Source of the DNA: VFMC01 sp040398525
GTDB taxonomy: Bacteria; Actinomycetota; Acidimicrobiia; Acidimicrobiales; Ilumatobacteraceae
NCBI GenBank assembly: GCA_040398525.1
Contig: JBBATY010000003.1
Coordinates: forward strand, 127,915-191,914
Reading direction: 5' to 3'
DNA length: 64,000 bases
Shown: one piece after another, positions 33,507 through 40,882 of the stretch
Layout of the letters: each line of letters begins with the position of its first letter
Position numbering within the stretch: the first letter of the stretch is position 1
The notes under the pieces: model-generated
Told to the model about the DNA's origin: nothing
What the model saw: only the letters and a program-made list of their open reading frames with translations
Database searches by the model: none
Program-made: the position numbers and the translations under genes

Positions 33507-33612
33507 GCGCGCCAGGTCGGTGCCTGCTCCCTCGCGGACCTCGACAGACGTGTGGGGCTCGATGAACACCCGCAGATGCGTCGTGTGACCAAAGGGTGGC
33601 ACGCCAACCTTG
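33507..33612 (-). repeat. ybaK 3'-end copy 5 (internally deleted)
   Basis: Translated on the minus strand it gives VGVPPFGHTTHLRVFI joined to IEPHTSVEVREGAGTDLARG, matching the last ~57 codons of the ybaK-like gene at 37374-37856 but lacking about 23 codons between FI and IEPH. The junction falls in a short similarity (TCGATG...AACAC), so the deletion probably arose between short repeats. It has the same orientation as the intact gene. Confidence 0.75.
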
Positions 33613-33794
33613 GCTACTGCACCCCGCAGCAATGGCTGCCATGGTTCCGTGCGGACGCACAGCCCTGTCGCCGACATGCCTCCTGAGTTGACGGCAACCA
33701 CTCGAGTCGGTCGCATCACATGAAGAAACCAGTGATAGATCTGGCATCGTTCGACAAGAGAATCAGTCACGTACCCGACAATCCGGAGGTCTCC

Positions 33795-34763
33795 ATGTCT
33801 GCACGCATCACGTCAGCCTTCAATCGGACTTCGACGGCTCGCGACGTGGTCGCCGGTCGAGACCTGAACGGCGAGACGGTGATCGTCACCGGCGGAGCCT
33901 CGGGGATCGGCGTGGAGACGGCGCGCGCGCTCGCCGAAGGCGGAGCCGACGTGGTCATCGCGGCTCGCAAGCCCGATCTGGCGCAGACCGTCATTGCCGA
34001 TATCGACACGACGGCGCCGGGGCGGACACGCTTCGAGATGCTCGACCTCAGCGACCTTGCGTCCGTGCGCCAGTTCGCCGAGCGCTGGCACAACCGGCCG
34101 CTGACGGTCCTCGTGAACAACGCCGGCGTGATGGCCTGCCCGCAGGACTACACGACGGACGGACTGGAGATGCAGATCGGCACCAACCACTTCGGGCATT
34201 TCCTGCTGGCCACGCTGCTGGCTCCAGCCCTCGAGGCGGGCGCCGGTGCGAGCGGGCATCCGTCCCGGGTCGTGTCGCTCTCGTCGATCGGCCACATTCG
34301 CTCAGACATCCGCTGGGAAGACCCACACTTCCGGCAGGGCGACTACGACAAGTGGGCCGCGTACGGCCAAGCGAAGACGGCGAATGCGCTCTTCGCCGTG
34401 GCGATGACGCAGCACTTCCAGGACCGGGGCATCCTCGCCAATGCCGTGATGCCGGGGGGAATCCTCACTCCACTTCAGCGCCACCTGCCGATCGAGGAGC
34501 AGCGGGCGATGGGCTGGCTCGACGAGAACGACCGACCGATCGCCGGCTTCAAGAGCACCGAGCAGGGCGCCAGCACGAGCGTCTGGGCGGCGGTCGGGCC
34601 GGAGCTCGACGGCGTCGGCGGCCTCTACCTGGAGGACTGCGCCCAGGCCGCCCCGTGGATGCAGAAGAGCCCCTGGTCCGGCGTCATGCCGTACGCACTC
34701 GACGCGGGCAGCGCCGAGCGCTTGTGGGCCCTCTCGGTCGACACCGTCGCCGCCACGGCGTGA
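33795..34763 (+). CDS. SDR-family oxidoreductase (retinol dehydrogenase-like)
   Basis: 322 residues of a classical SDR of the WWOX/retinol dehydrogenase branch. The cofactor motif is VTGGASGIG (about 36-44), then NNAGVM, the catalytic Ser in VVSLSSIGHI and the Tyr-x-x-x-Lys as YGQAKTANALF. GGAGGT before the ATG at 33795 fixes the start. It occupies the first interval of the ybaK-fragment array (between copies 5 and 4), which suggests it was acquired. Substrate unknown. Confidence 0.88.
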   Translation: MSARITSAFNRTSTARDVVAGRDLNGETVIVTGGASGIGVETARALAEGGADVVIAARKPDLAQTVIADIDTTAPGRTRFEMLDLSDLASVRQFAERWHNRPLTVLVNNAGVMACPQDYTTDGLEMQIGTNHFGHFLLATLLAPALEAGAGASGHPSRVVSLSSIGHIRSDIRWEDPHFRQGDYDKWAAYGQAKTANALFAVAMTQHFQDRGILANAVMPGGILTPLQRHLPIEEQRAMGWLDENDRPIAGFKSTEQGASTSVWAAVGPELDGVGGLYLEDCAQAAPWMQKSPWSGVMPYALDAGSAERLWALSVDTVAATA

Positions 34764-34808
34764 GGCGCATCGGGGAAGTGATCTCCGCCCGCGCTGGTGG
34801 AGTTGGTC

Positions 34809-34897
34809 GGGCTCTTCGACACGAGCGATAGGCCGGGGATCCTCCGCTCGTGCGGCTCGATGCCGAACACGTCGTTCCACGTGCCCGCCGCCGTTGG
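34809..34897 (-). repeat. ybaK 3'-end copy 4 (degenerate)
   Basis: On the minus strand it encodes AAGTWNDVFGIEPH, identical to the intact ybaK-like protein over 14 residues, then a diverged tail with a remnant of the EGLVTDLK end. It lies between the SDR gene and the SnoaL-like gene, in the same orientation as the intact gene. Confidence 0.75.
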
Positions 34898-34942
34898 CAC
34901 TGGCAACCCGCAGCACCGAGACGGGTACTCGGACGACGATGG

Positions 34943-35347
34943 TCAGCTGGTTCGATCGAGCTGAGTCCGCAGGCTCGCGAGGTCGCCGAGAACCCAGATG
35001 TCGCGCAACATGTTCTGTTCCGCGACGAAGAAAGCAGCGCCCATCCACTCGACCCGGCGGCCGGTTGGTGGATAGCCGAGGAAGGTTCCGGAGTGGAGCC
35101 CCGAGAATCGGACTCGTGCCGACGCTGCTGCACCCTCGGCGATCAACATCTCGACGTCACACCGGTACCGATCGAGTGCGGTCGTCACCATCGTCACGTA
35201 GTTGCAGACCTCGGTCCGGCCGACGGCCGCCAGACCGACGGAGCCCCTGAACGAGACCTCAGGGTGCAGGATCTCCGAGGCAACCGCTAGGTCGACCTGG
35301 TTCCACAACCGGTCATAGAAGCGTTCAACGAGTTCACGAACGGGCAT
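34943..35347 (-). CDS. SnoaL-like/ester cyclase family protein (NTF2 fold)
   Basis: 134 residues of the NTF2-like fold: MPVRELVERFYDRLWNQVDL, a HPEVSFRGSVG segment, VTMVTTALDRYRCDVEMLIA and, near the end, GYPPTGRRVEWMGAAFF before WVLGDLASLRTQL. This layout matches the SnoaL-like polyketide cyclase or ester-cyclase group, which includes many small hydrolases and proteins of unknown role. It fills the interval between ybaK copies 4 and 3. GAGAAT lies six bases before the ATG. Confidence 0.85.
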   Translation of the reverse strand: MPVRELVERFYDRLWNQVDLAVASEILHPEVSFRGSVGLAAVGRTEVCNYVTMVTTALDRYRCDVEMLIAEGAAASARVRFSGLHSGTFLGYPPTGRRVEWMGAAFFVAEQNMLRDIWVLGDLASLRTQLDRTS

Positions 35348-35392
35348 CCGATCATTCTCTCAGCGGCGGAACCCCGGCTGCCCGACGGTTTC

Positions 35393-35459
35393 TCAGCCGC
35401 GCTTCAGGTCGGTGACCAGGCCCTCGCTGGCCCCCACCAGCGTGTGCGGCTCGATGCCG
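35393..35459 (-). repeat. ybaK 3'-end copy 3
   Basis: On the minus strand it encodes IGIEPHTLVGASEGLVTDL and then KRG and a stop codon, differing from the intact gene's end at only three residues. Similarity starts exactly at the stop codon and ends after about 22 codons. Same orientation as the intact gene. Confidence 0.85.
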
Positions 35460-35486
35460 ATGGGCGACACGTCACTGATGGCTTGC

Positions 35487-35975
35487 TCAACCCAACTGAT
35501 CTCGCAGTGATTCGAGATACGGCAGTGAGCGCTGATCCTTCGGTCGGTTCGCTGCGGTCTTGGAAGCGATGATGTCATCGAGGTCTGCAACAGCGACGAC
35601 GAGACCCTCTCGAAGCTGCGCCCGACGGGAGCGTTCGAGCCACTGCTCGTAGTTCTTCAGCGTGCCTGCAGGCGTGAACACCAGATCGATGTCGCCACAT
35701 CGTGTCACCAGGTTGAGCATGTGCGGCATGTTGAGGATGAACGCAGCGTCGATCCTCGTCTCGATCGGTTCGTCGCCCGTTCGGATCTTCGCCTCCAACC
35801 GCTTCAACGCTGTCGCGAGCCGCTCGAGGTTGGCAGCGGAGCGCGATGGGATGACATCGATGTCTTCGGTCGGTAGTGGAGATCCGTGAATGATTGCGGC
35901 GAACCCACCGAGGACGACGAACTCCACGCCCTCCTCGGACAAAACGGCACAGATCTCTACCGGGTCGAACCTCAT
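35487..35975 (-). CDS. nucleotidyltransferase-fold protein (AbiEii/MNT-like)
   Basis: 162 residues. The start EEGVEFVVLGGFAAIIHGSP and the following LPTEDIDVIPSRSA give the nucleotidyltransferase G-G-x-A and D-x-D pattern (TEDIDVIP), with a third acid in GDIDLVFTP. Such small nucleotidyltransferases form toxin-antitoxin or abortive-infection pairs. It overlaps the 56-residue gene upstream by four bases (ATGA), so the two are translated together. It fills the interval between ybaK copies 3 and 2, and was probably acquired. Confidence 0.82.
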   Translation of the reverse strand: MRFDPVEICAVLSEEGVEFVVLGGFAAIIHGSPLPTEDIDVIPSRSAANLERLATALKRLEAKIRTGDEPIETRIDAAFILNMPHMLNLVTRCGDIDLVFTPAGTLKNYEQWLERSRRAQLREGLVVAVADLDDIIASKTAANRPKDQRSLPYLESLRDQLG

Positions 35976-36142
35976 CGAACTCGCGGCGGGTCGAGAAGAC
36001 GGACCGTCGCGCGAACCTCCATCAGCTTGTTCGTCACTTCCACCATGTGTCGAACACGGTCCTCGACCGACATGCGCAGCTGACGTCGGATCTGGCTCAC
36101 ATCGACCCCGCGACTGTCCTCGATGGTCGGCAACTGATCCAT
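35972..36142 (-). CDS. 56-aa protein upstream of the nucleotidyltransferase; candidate antitoxin
   Basis: A 56-residue frame beginning MDQLPTIEDSRGVDVSQIRR, continuing with a coiled, charged helix (RMSVEDRVRHMVEVTNKLME) and ending PPRVR. It overlaps the nucleotidyltransferase gene by ATGA. TATGCT lies six bases before the ATG, right beside ybaK copy 2, so this unit has its own leaderless promoter at the array boundary. Size, helical character and coupling suggest an antitoxin or cofactor of the pair; this is inference from context. Confidence 0.65.
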   Translation of the reverse strand: MDQLPTIEDSRGVDVSQIRRQLRMSVEDRVRHMVEVTNKLMEVRATVRLLDPPRVR

Positions 36143-36169
36143 GTTGCCAGCATAGGGCGGCCGTGTCTG

Positions 36170-36342
36170 CCGCGCTTCAGGTCCACGACCAGGCCCTCGC
36201 TCGCCTCGACCAGCTGGTGCGGTTCGATGCCGAACACGTCATGCCACGTTCCGGCGGCAGCCCACACCTCGTCGAACTGCAGCAGGTCGGGGTCGACGAA
36301 CACCCGCAGATGCGTCGTGTGGCCGAACGGTGGCACACCCAC
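36170..36342 (-). repeat. ybaK 3'-end copy 2 (diverged allele)
   Basis: On the minus strand it encodes GVPPFGHTTHLRVFVDPDLL, QFDEVWAAAGTWHDVFGIEP and HQLVEASEGLVVDLKRG, about 57 codons homologous to the end of the intact gene but with several substitutions (for example QFDEVW for QWPEVW). The stop codon is replaced by AGA. The differences show that it is a different allele rather than a fresh duplicate. Same orientation as the intact gene. Confidence 0.88.
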
Positions 36343-36360
36343 GTTGGCTTGTGAAGCCGG

Positions 36361-36582
36361 TCAGCGACCAAGCGCTCTGATGAAGGCTTCAGCGTCGACA
36401 CCCGCTTGCCGGAGAATGCCGCCCAACGTCCCTCGCTTGATCTGACGATGGAGGGGCACCACGCAACCGACCGAACCGCGGCGCATCATCACGTGACTCC
36501 CGCGCTGACGCACCACGACGAAGCCGAGACGCTCGAGCGCTCGGATGGCTTCCGTCCCCGAGACGTGCGGGAGTTCAGGCAA
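36361..36582 (-). CDS. hicA: HicA-family toxin
   Basis: 73 residues of the double-stranded-RNA-binding-like HicA fold: MPELPHVSGTEAIRALERLG, VVVRQRGSHVMMRR (catalytic His in GSHVMM) and VPLHRQIKRGTLGGILRQAG. HicA is an mRNA interferase restrained by HicB. It overlaps the end of hicB by eight bases; here the order is hicB first, toxin second. It lies in the interval between ybaK copies 2 and 1. Confidence 0.92.
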   Translation of the reverse strand: MPELPHVSGTEAIRALERLGFVVVRQRGSHVMMRRGSVGCVVPLHRQIKRGTLGGILRQAGVDAEAFIRALGR

Positions 36583-36802
36583 CGTCGGCGATGTGGAACG
36601 TGGTGATCACTGGCCGCTCACCGAGCGGCAACGGAAACTCCTCGAGGTACAGCGCCGTGGCCTCAGCCAGGTTGCGCAGCGCCTCCGCCTGGGTCTCGCC
36701 TTCCGACGTCGTGCCCGTCTCGGGGTTCAGCGCACTGAACCCGCCCTCGGGCGCGGCCCACAGGACCGCTGTCAGTTCGACGGCGTCTCCTGTGGCGGGC
36801 AT
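36575..36802 (-). CDS. hicB: HicB-family antitoxin
   Basis: 75 residues, a truncated RNase H-like HicB fold: LTAVLWAAPEGGFSALNPET, a TSEGETQAEALRNLAEATAL helix and LYLEEFPLPLGERPVITTF. The DNA-binding extension of longer HicB proteins is absent, so autoregulation may be weak. The ATG at 36802 begins the family's first strand. It overlaps hicA by eight bases and neutralises that toxin. Confidence 0.85.
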   Translation of the reverse strand: MPATGDAVELTAVLWAAPEGGFSALNPETGTTSEGETQAEALRNLAEATALYLEEFPLPLGERPVITTFHIADVA

Positions 36803-36877
36803 GAGCACATCTAATCCGAGTGCTCGCCGAATCGCAATCAGCGCCGGCCGTCCTCTGCGAGGTGGAAGGATGCCGCG

Positions 36878-37396
36878 GTGGACGTGACCTTCGAACCCGT
36901 GCAGTGGCCGACTGATGCCGCCGCAGTCGTCCAGTTCCTGACGTCCGGTGAGTGGCCATTCCACGGCACGGCCGCACTCACGGCTGAGCAGGCCGCATCG
37001 ATCACCATCATGGATGACGAGACCGCATCGTTCTGGGTGCGACGCGCCGGCGCCCCGATTGGACTCATTCGAGTGTTCGACCTCTCGGACCTCGCTGTCG
37101 GTAGCCCACTGTTCGACATCCGGCTGGCCGGCGACGAGCGTGGCCGAGGTGTCGGCCTCGTGGCCGTTGGCTGGCTCACCAACCATCTCTTCACTGAACA
37201 TCCCGAGCTCATGCGCATCGAGGCAACGACCCGCCACGACAACATCGCCATGCAGAGGGTCTTCGATCGATGCGGCTATCGACAGGAGGGTCGCCTGGTC
37301 GAGGCATGGGTGAGCGCCGACGGAAGACGGTTCGACACCCTTATCTACGCCATCCTCCGACGCGAGTGGAGAGTCAGCCGCGCTTCAGGTCGGTGA
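36878..37396 (+). CDS. GNAT-family N-acetyltransferase
   Basis: 172 residues of the GNAT fold. Acetyl-CoA is bound by the loop in LAGDERGRGVGLVAVGWL; the preceding PIGLIRVFDLSDLAVGSP and the later ATTRHDNIAMQRVFDRCGYR are the usual beta4 and helix 4 segments of RimJ/RimL-like members. GGAAGGA precedes the GTG start. Its last 23 bases lie inside the 3' end of the ybaK-like gene on the other strand, and its stop codon is supplied by that gene, suggesting the reading frame was joined to the array boundary. Substrate unknown. Confidence 0.88.
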   Translation: MDVTFEPVQWPTDAAAVVQFLTSGEWPFHGTAALTAEQAASITIMDDETASFWVRRAGAPIGLIRVFDLSDLAVGSPLFDIRLAGDERGRGVGLVAVGWLTNHLFTEHPELMRIEATTRHDNIAMQRVFDRCGYRQEGRLVEAWVSADGRRFDTLIYAILRREWRVSRASGR

Positions 37397-37856
37397 CCAG
37401 GCCCTCGCTCGCCTCGACCAACTTGTGGGGCTCGATGCCGAACACGTCGTTCCACGTGCCCGCCGCCGCCCACACCTCGGGCCACTGCAACAGGTCGGGG
37501 TCGATGAACACCCGCAGATGCGTCTTGTGACCGAAGGGGGGCACGCCACCGATCGGGAAGCCGGTCACCTCGCGCACTGTGTCGGCGTCGACGCGGGCGC
37601 ACTTCATGCCGCCCGCCGCTGCGGCCAGCTTCTTCTCGTCGAGCTGGTTGGCGCCGCTCACGTAGGCGAGCACCACCTCGCCGTCGACGGCGAAGATCAG
37701 GCTCTTCACGATCTGGCCGACGTCGACCCCGATCGCCGCAGCGGCATCGAGCGCCGTCTTGGTGCCTTCAGGGAACGACCGAGGCACGATCGTCAGCCCT
37801 CGCGCGGCGCCGGCGTCGACGACGCGGCCGACGTTGGGGTGATGCTCGGCTGCCAC
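37374..37856 (-). CDS. YbaK/EbsC-family aminoacyl-tRNA deacylase-like protein (intact copy 1)
   Basis: 160 residues of the YbaK/ProX editing-domain fold: TIVPRSFPEGTKTALDAAAA, VGQIVKSLIFAVDGEVVLAY (with the conserved Lys), SGANQLDEKKLAAAAGG, then FPIGGVPPFGHKTHLRVFID and the C-terminal NDVFGIEPHKL end. Family members deacylate mischarged tRNA such as Cys-tRNA-Pro. TAGCGT lies eight bases before the GTG start. The 3' end of this gene is repeated four more times to the left (33.5-36.3 kb), so it may be a recombination or integration target. Confidence 0.9.
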   Translation of the reverse strand: MAAEHHPNVGRVVDAGAARGLTIVPRSFPEGTKTALDAAAAIGVDVGQIVKSLIFAVDGEVVLAYVSGANQLDEKKLAAAAGGMKCARVDADTVREVTGFPIGGVPPFGHKTHLRVFIDPDLLQWPEVWAAAGTWNDVFGIEPHKLVEASEGLVTDLKRG

Positions 37857-37908
37857 GGGTGGGGACGCTATCCCCTGTCGCGGCCATGTGCCGAACCTGT
37901 CGTCCGCG

Positions 37909-37937
37909 TTGCAACACCGGAAATCCACCTCTAGCGT
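37909..37937 (+). promoter_or_regulatory. promoter of the riboswitch-P-type ATPase transcript
   Basis: TTGCAA (37909-37914), 17 bases, TAGCGT (37932-37937). The predicted transcript start is seven bases later, at the first bases of the riboswitch. Confidence 0.75.
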
Positions 37938-37943
37938 TGAGAA

Positions 37944-38076
37944 GTGAAGGGGAGTATCCCACTCACCGCTCGTCGTCAGTACGGCCACTCCGCAGTGGCC
38001 CGGCGTAGCGGGTCCGGCACGGTGCAGTGCCTGGACGGGAGAGACCTTCGGTCGGAACCACACCACCGAAGGAATA
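37944..38076 (+). ncRNA. yybP-ykoY family manganese riboswitch
   Basis: The leader of the P-type ATPase gene carries the yybP-ykoY pattern: GGGGAGTATCCC near the 5' end, CGTCGTCAGTACGGCC, a GC-rich hairpin ending GGGTCCGGC and then GAGACCTTCGG. This class senses Mn2+ and controls Mn exporters. ACCTTCGG at 38044-38051 can pair with CCGAAGG at 38066-38072, which contains the ribosome-binding GAAGGA (38068-38073), so control is probably on translation: Mn binding would free the site. Confidence 0.88.
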
Positions 38077-38082
38077 CCCCCG

Positions 38083-40845
38083 ATGATGACCTCCCCCGCT
38101 CGCTCCGGCGACAACGCACAGCCCGTCGTCGCCCACCGCATCAGCGGCAGCGACGTTGCTGCTCGCCTCGAGGTCGACCCACAGCGCGGCCTCGACAGCG
38201 CCGAGGTCGTGCGCCGGCGCGAGCTCCACGGCCGCAACGAGTTGGCCGAGGCCGCACGCACGCCGGCCTGGAAGCGCCTGCTAGCCCAGTTCAGCGATCT
38301 GCTGATCCTGATCCTCATCGCAGCCGCCGTGGTCGCCTACGTGGTGAGCGGCGAGCTGAAGACGCCCCTCGTGGTGCTGATCGTCGTGGTGCTGAACGCC
38401 GTGATCGGGTTCATCCAGGAGAACCGGGCCGAGAAGTCGCTCGACGCCCTCAAGAAGATGCTGATCGTGCAGACGCGAGTGCGGCGCGACGGTGGCCTGG
38501 TGAACGTGCCCGCAGGCGAGCTGGTGCCCGGCGACATCGTGATGATCGAAGCCGGCGACCGAGTGCCCGCCGACGGCCGGCTGCTGGTGGCCAACTCGCT
38601 CGAGATCGAAGAGGCCGCACTGACCGGTGAGAGCCAGCCGTCGGTGAAGGCGATCGAACCGATCGACCGCGAGAACGTGGCCCTCGGCGACCGCAAGGGC
38701 ATGGTCTACATGAACACGACCGTCACCCGCGGACGCGCCGAGTACGTGGTGACGAGCACCGGGATGGGCACCGAGATCGGCCGGATCGCCGGCCTGCTGC
38801 GGTCGACCGAGACGGAGAAGACCCCACTCCAGAAGCAGCTCGACGGGCTGGCCCACAGCCTGGCCAAGCTCGCCGGTCTGATCGTCGCTGCAGTGTTCGT
38901 GATCGGCCTGCTGCGCGGCGACACGGTCGAGGAACTGCTGCTGCTCGCAGTGGCCCTGGCCGTCGCCTCGATCCCCGAGGGCCTGCCGGCAGTGACCGCA
39001 GTGACGCTGGCGCTCGGCGTGTCGCGCCTGGCCAAGCAGAACGCCATCGTCAAGCGGCTCGCCTCGGTCGAGACGCTCGGCTGCACCAGCGTCATCTGCA
39101 GCGACAAGACCGGCACGCTGACGCTCAACCAGATGACCGCCGTCGAGCTCGTCGCGCTGATGCAGCGCCATGCGGTGAGCGGCGACGGCTATGCGCCCGA
39201 AGGCTCGATCGAGCACCTCGAGAGCGACAACCCGGTCCCACTCGATGCCTCACTGCTGCCGATGGCGTTGTGCAACGACGCCGTCGTGCGCCGCAACGAC
39301 GACGGCCAGTGGGAGCTCGTCGGCGACCCGACCGAAGGCGCGCTCGTGGTGCTGGCGGCCAAGGGTGGCCTCGACATCGACCACCTCCGCACCCAGCATC
39401 CACGCCTGGCCGAGGTGCCCTTCGACTCGGCCAACAAGTTCATGGCCACGGTGCACGAGACCGTCGAGAGCGACGGCCGGCGGATGGTGAGCATCTTCGT
39501 CAAGGGAGCCCCCGACGTGCTGGTCGCTCGCTCGAGCAGGGTCATCGACGTCCACGGCGAGGCCGTCGACATCGAGCCCCATCTCGATGCCCTGCGCGAC
39601 CACAACGACCGACTCGCGGCCGACGGTCTGCGGGTGCTCGCCGTCGCCCGCCGCACCCTGGCCCCGGAGGACTGGAGCGAGCTGGTCGACGACGGCGCCG
39701 ACCTGGTCGAGCTCATCGACGGGCTCACCCTCGTCGCGCTGGCCGGCATCGTCGACCCACCCCGGCCGGAGGCCAAGGTCGCCATCGCCGAGGCCCACGC
39801 CGCCGGCATCGCAGTGAAGATGATCACCGGCGACCACGCCACCACCGCCGCCGCGATCGGTCGCGAGCTCGGCCTGACGGGCCGCTCGATCACCGGAGCC
39901 GACCTCGACCGGATGAGCGACGAGCAGCTCGCCGCCGAGATCGACGACATCACCGTGTTCGCCCGTGTGGCCCCCGAGCACAAGATCCGTCTGGTCACCG
40001 CCCTGCAGCAGCAGGGCAAGGTGACGGCGATGACCGGTGACGGCGTGAACGACGCACCGGCACTGAAGAAGGCCGACATGGGCGTGGCGATGGGCATCAC
40101 CGGCACCGAGGTGACCAAAGAGGCCGCCACCATGGTGCTCACCGACGACAACTTCGCCACGATCGTCCGCGCCGTGCGCCAGGGCCGCACCATCTACGAC
40201 AACATCGTCAAGTTCGTCCGCTTCCAGCTCAGCACCACACTCGGCTTCGCCGTGCTGTTCCTGCTGGCCGTGGCCTTCGACATCGCGAGCGGCAAGCCGT
40301 TCACGGCGATCGCCATCCTGTGGGTGAACATCATCATGGACGGCCCGCCGGCGATGGCCCTCGGCCTCGACCGCGGGGGCGACGACGTGATGGAGCGCAC
40401 ACCGCGCCCCGTCACCGAGAAGATCCTCACCCCCAGCCGCTGGACGGCCACCGTCTTCGCCGCCGTGGTGATGGCCCTCGGGTCGTTGGCCGTGCTCATG
40501 TGGGCGCCCGAGGCCGACGTCGCCGAGGCCGGCACCGCCACGATCGCCGGGACGATGGCGTTCAACACCTTCGTGCTGTTCCAGTTCTTCAACATCTTGA
40601 ACGTGCGCAGCGATCGCCAGACGGTGTTCAGCACCTACACGTTCAGCAACCGGATGCTCTGGCTCGCGCTCGGCGCCGTGCTGCTGCTGCAGGTGGGGGT
40701 CACCCACGTCGGCCCGATGCAGCGCCTGTTCGACACCACGTCGATCTCGCTCGGCCAGTGGGCGATCTGCGCCGCCGTCGCCTCGAGCATCTTGTGGTTC
40801 GAGGAACTGCGCAAGCTCGTCGTGCGCCGCCGGGCCCTGTCCTGA
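38083..40845 (+). CDS. P-type ATPase, type II (cation export; probably Mn/Ca)
   Basis: 920 residues. It begins with the cation-ATPase N domain (HRISGSDVAARLEVDPQRGL), then A-domain LTGESQPS, the P-II motif SIPEGLPAVTAV in helix 4, the phosphorylation site CSDKTGTLTLNQ (D341), the KGAPDVLV nucleotide-binding motif and TGDGVNDAPALKKADMGVAM in the P domain. About ten membrane helices span it, the last four in the C-terminal domain. The Mn riboswitch in its leader argues for Mn2+ (possibly Ca2+) export, which would protect against Mn excess. GAAGGA lies nine bases before the ATG at 38083. Confidence 0.93.
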   Translation: MMTSPARSGDNAQPVVAHRISGSDVAARLEVDPQRGLDSAEVVRRRELHGRNELAEAARTPAWKRLLAQFSDLLILILIAAAVVAYVVSGELKTPLVVLIVVVLNAVIGFIQENRAEKSLDALKKMLIVQTRVRRDGGLVNVPAGELVPGDIVMIEAGDRVPADGRLLVANSLEIEEAALTGESQPSVKAIEPIDRENVALGDRKGMVYMNTTVTRGRAEYVVTSTGMGTEIGRIAGLLRSTETEKTPLQKQLDGLAHSLAKLAGLIVAAVFVIGLLRGDTVEELLLLAVALAVASIPEGLPAVTAVTLALGVSRLAKQNAIVKRLASVETLGCTSVICSDKTGTLTLNQMTAVELVALMQRHAVSGDGYAPEGSIEHLESDNPVPLDASLLPMALCNDAVVRRNDDGQWELVGDPTEGALVVLAAKGGLDIDHLRTQHPRLAEVPFDSANKFMATVHETVESDGRRMVSIFVKGAPDVLVARSSRVIDVHGEAVDIEPHLDALRDHNDRLAADGLRVLAVARRTLAPEDWSELVDDGADLVELIDGLTLVALAGIVDPPRPEAKVAIAEAHAAGIAVKMITGDHATTAAAIGRELGLTGRSITGADLDRMSDEQLAAEIDDITVFARVAPEHKIRLVTALQQQGKVTAMTGDGVNDAPALKKADMGVAMGITGTEVTKEAATMVLTDDNFATIVRAVRQGRTIYDNIVKFVRFQLSTTLGFAVLFLLAVAFDIASGKPFTAIAILWVNIIMDGPPAMALGLDRGGDDVMERTPRPVTEKILTPSRWTATVFAAVVMALGSLAVLMWAPEADVAEAGTATIAGTMAFNTFVLFQFFNILNVRSDRQTVFSTYTFSNRMLWLALGAVLLLQVGVTHVGPMQRLFDTTSISLGQWAICAAVASSILWFEELRKLVVRRRALS

Positions 40846-40882
40846 TCTGTCCAACTCTCCGCGAAAGGAACCCCGAACAGCC

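Larger units (their letters stand above)
33388..33794. other. 407-base region without an intact gene: operator and decayed ybaK 3' copy
   Basis: Contains the palindrome at 33444-33456 upstream of the membrane-protein gene and the shortened ybaK-like 3' copy at 33507-33612. From 33613 to 33780 I see nothing recognisable; GGAGGT at about 33785 serves the SDR gene. Confidence 0.7.

Noticed and set aside
33507..37374. Integron cassette array with attC sites
   Set aside because: The repeated elements are coding 3' ends of a ybaK-like gene, not imperfect inverted repeats of attC form, and no IntI or core-site signature was seen.
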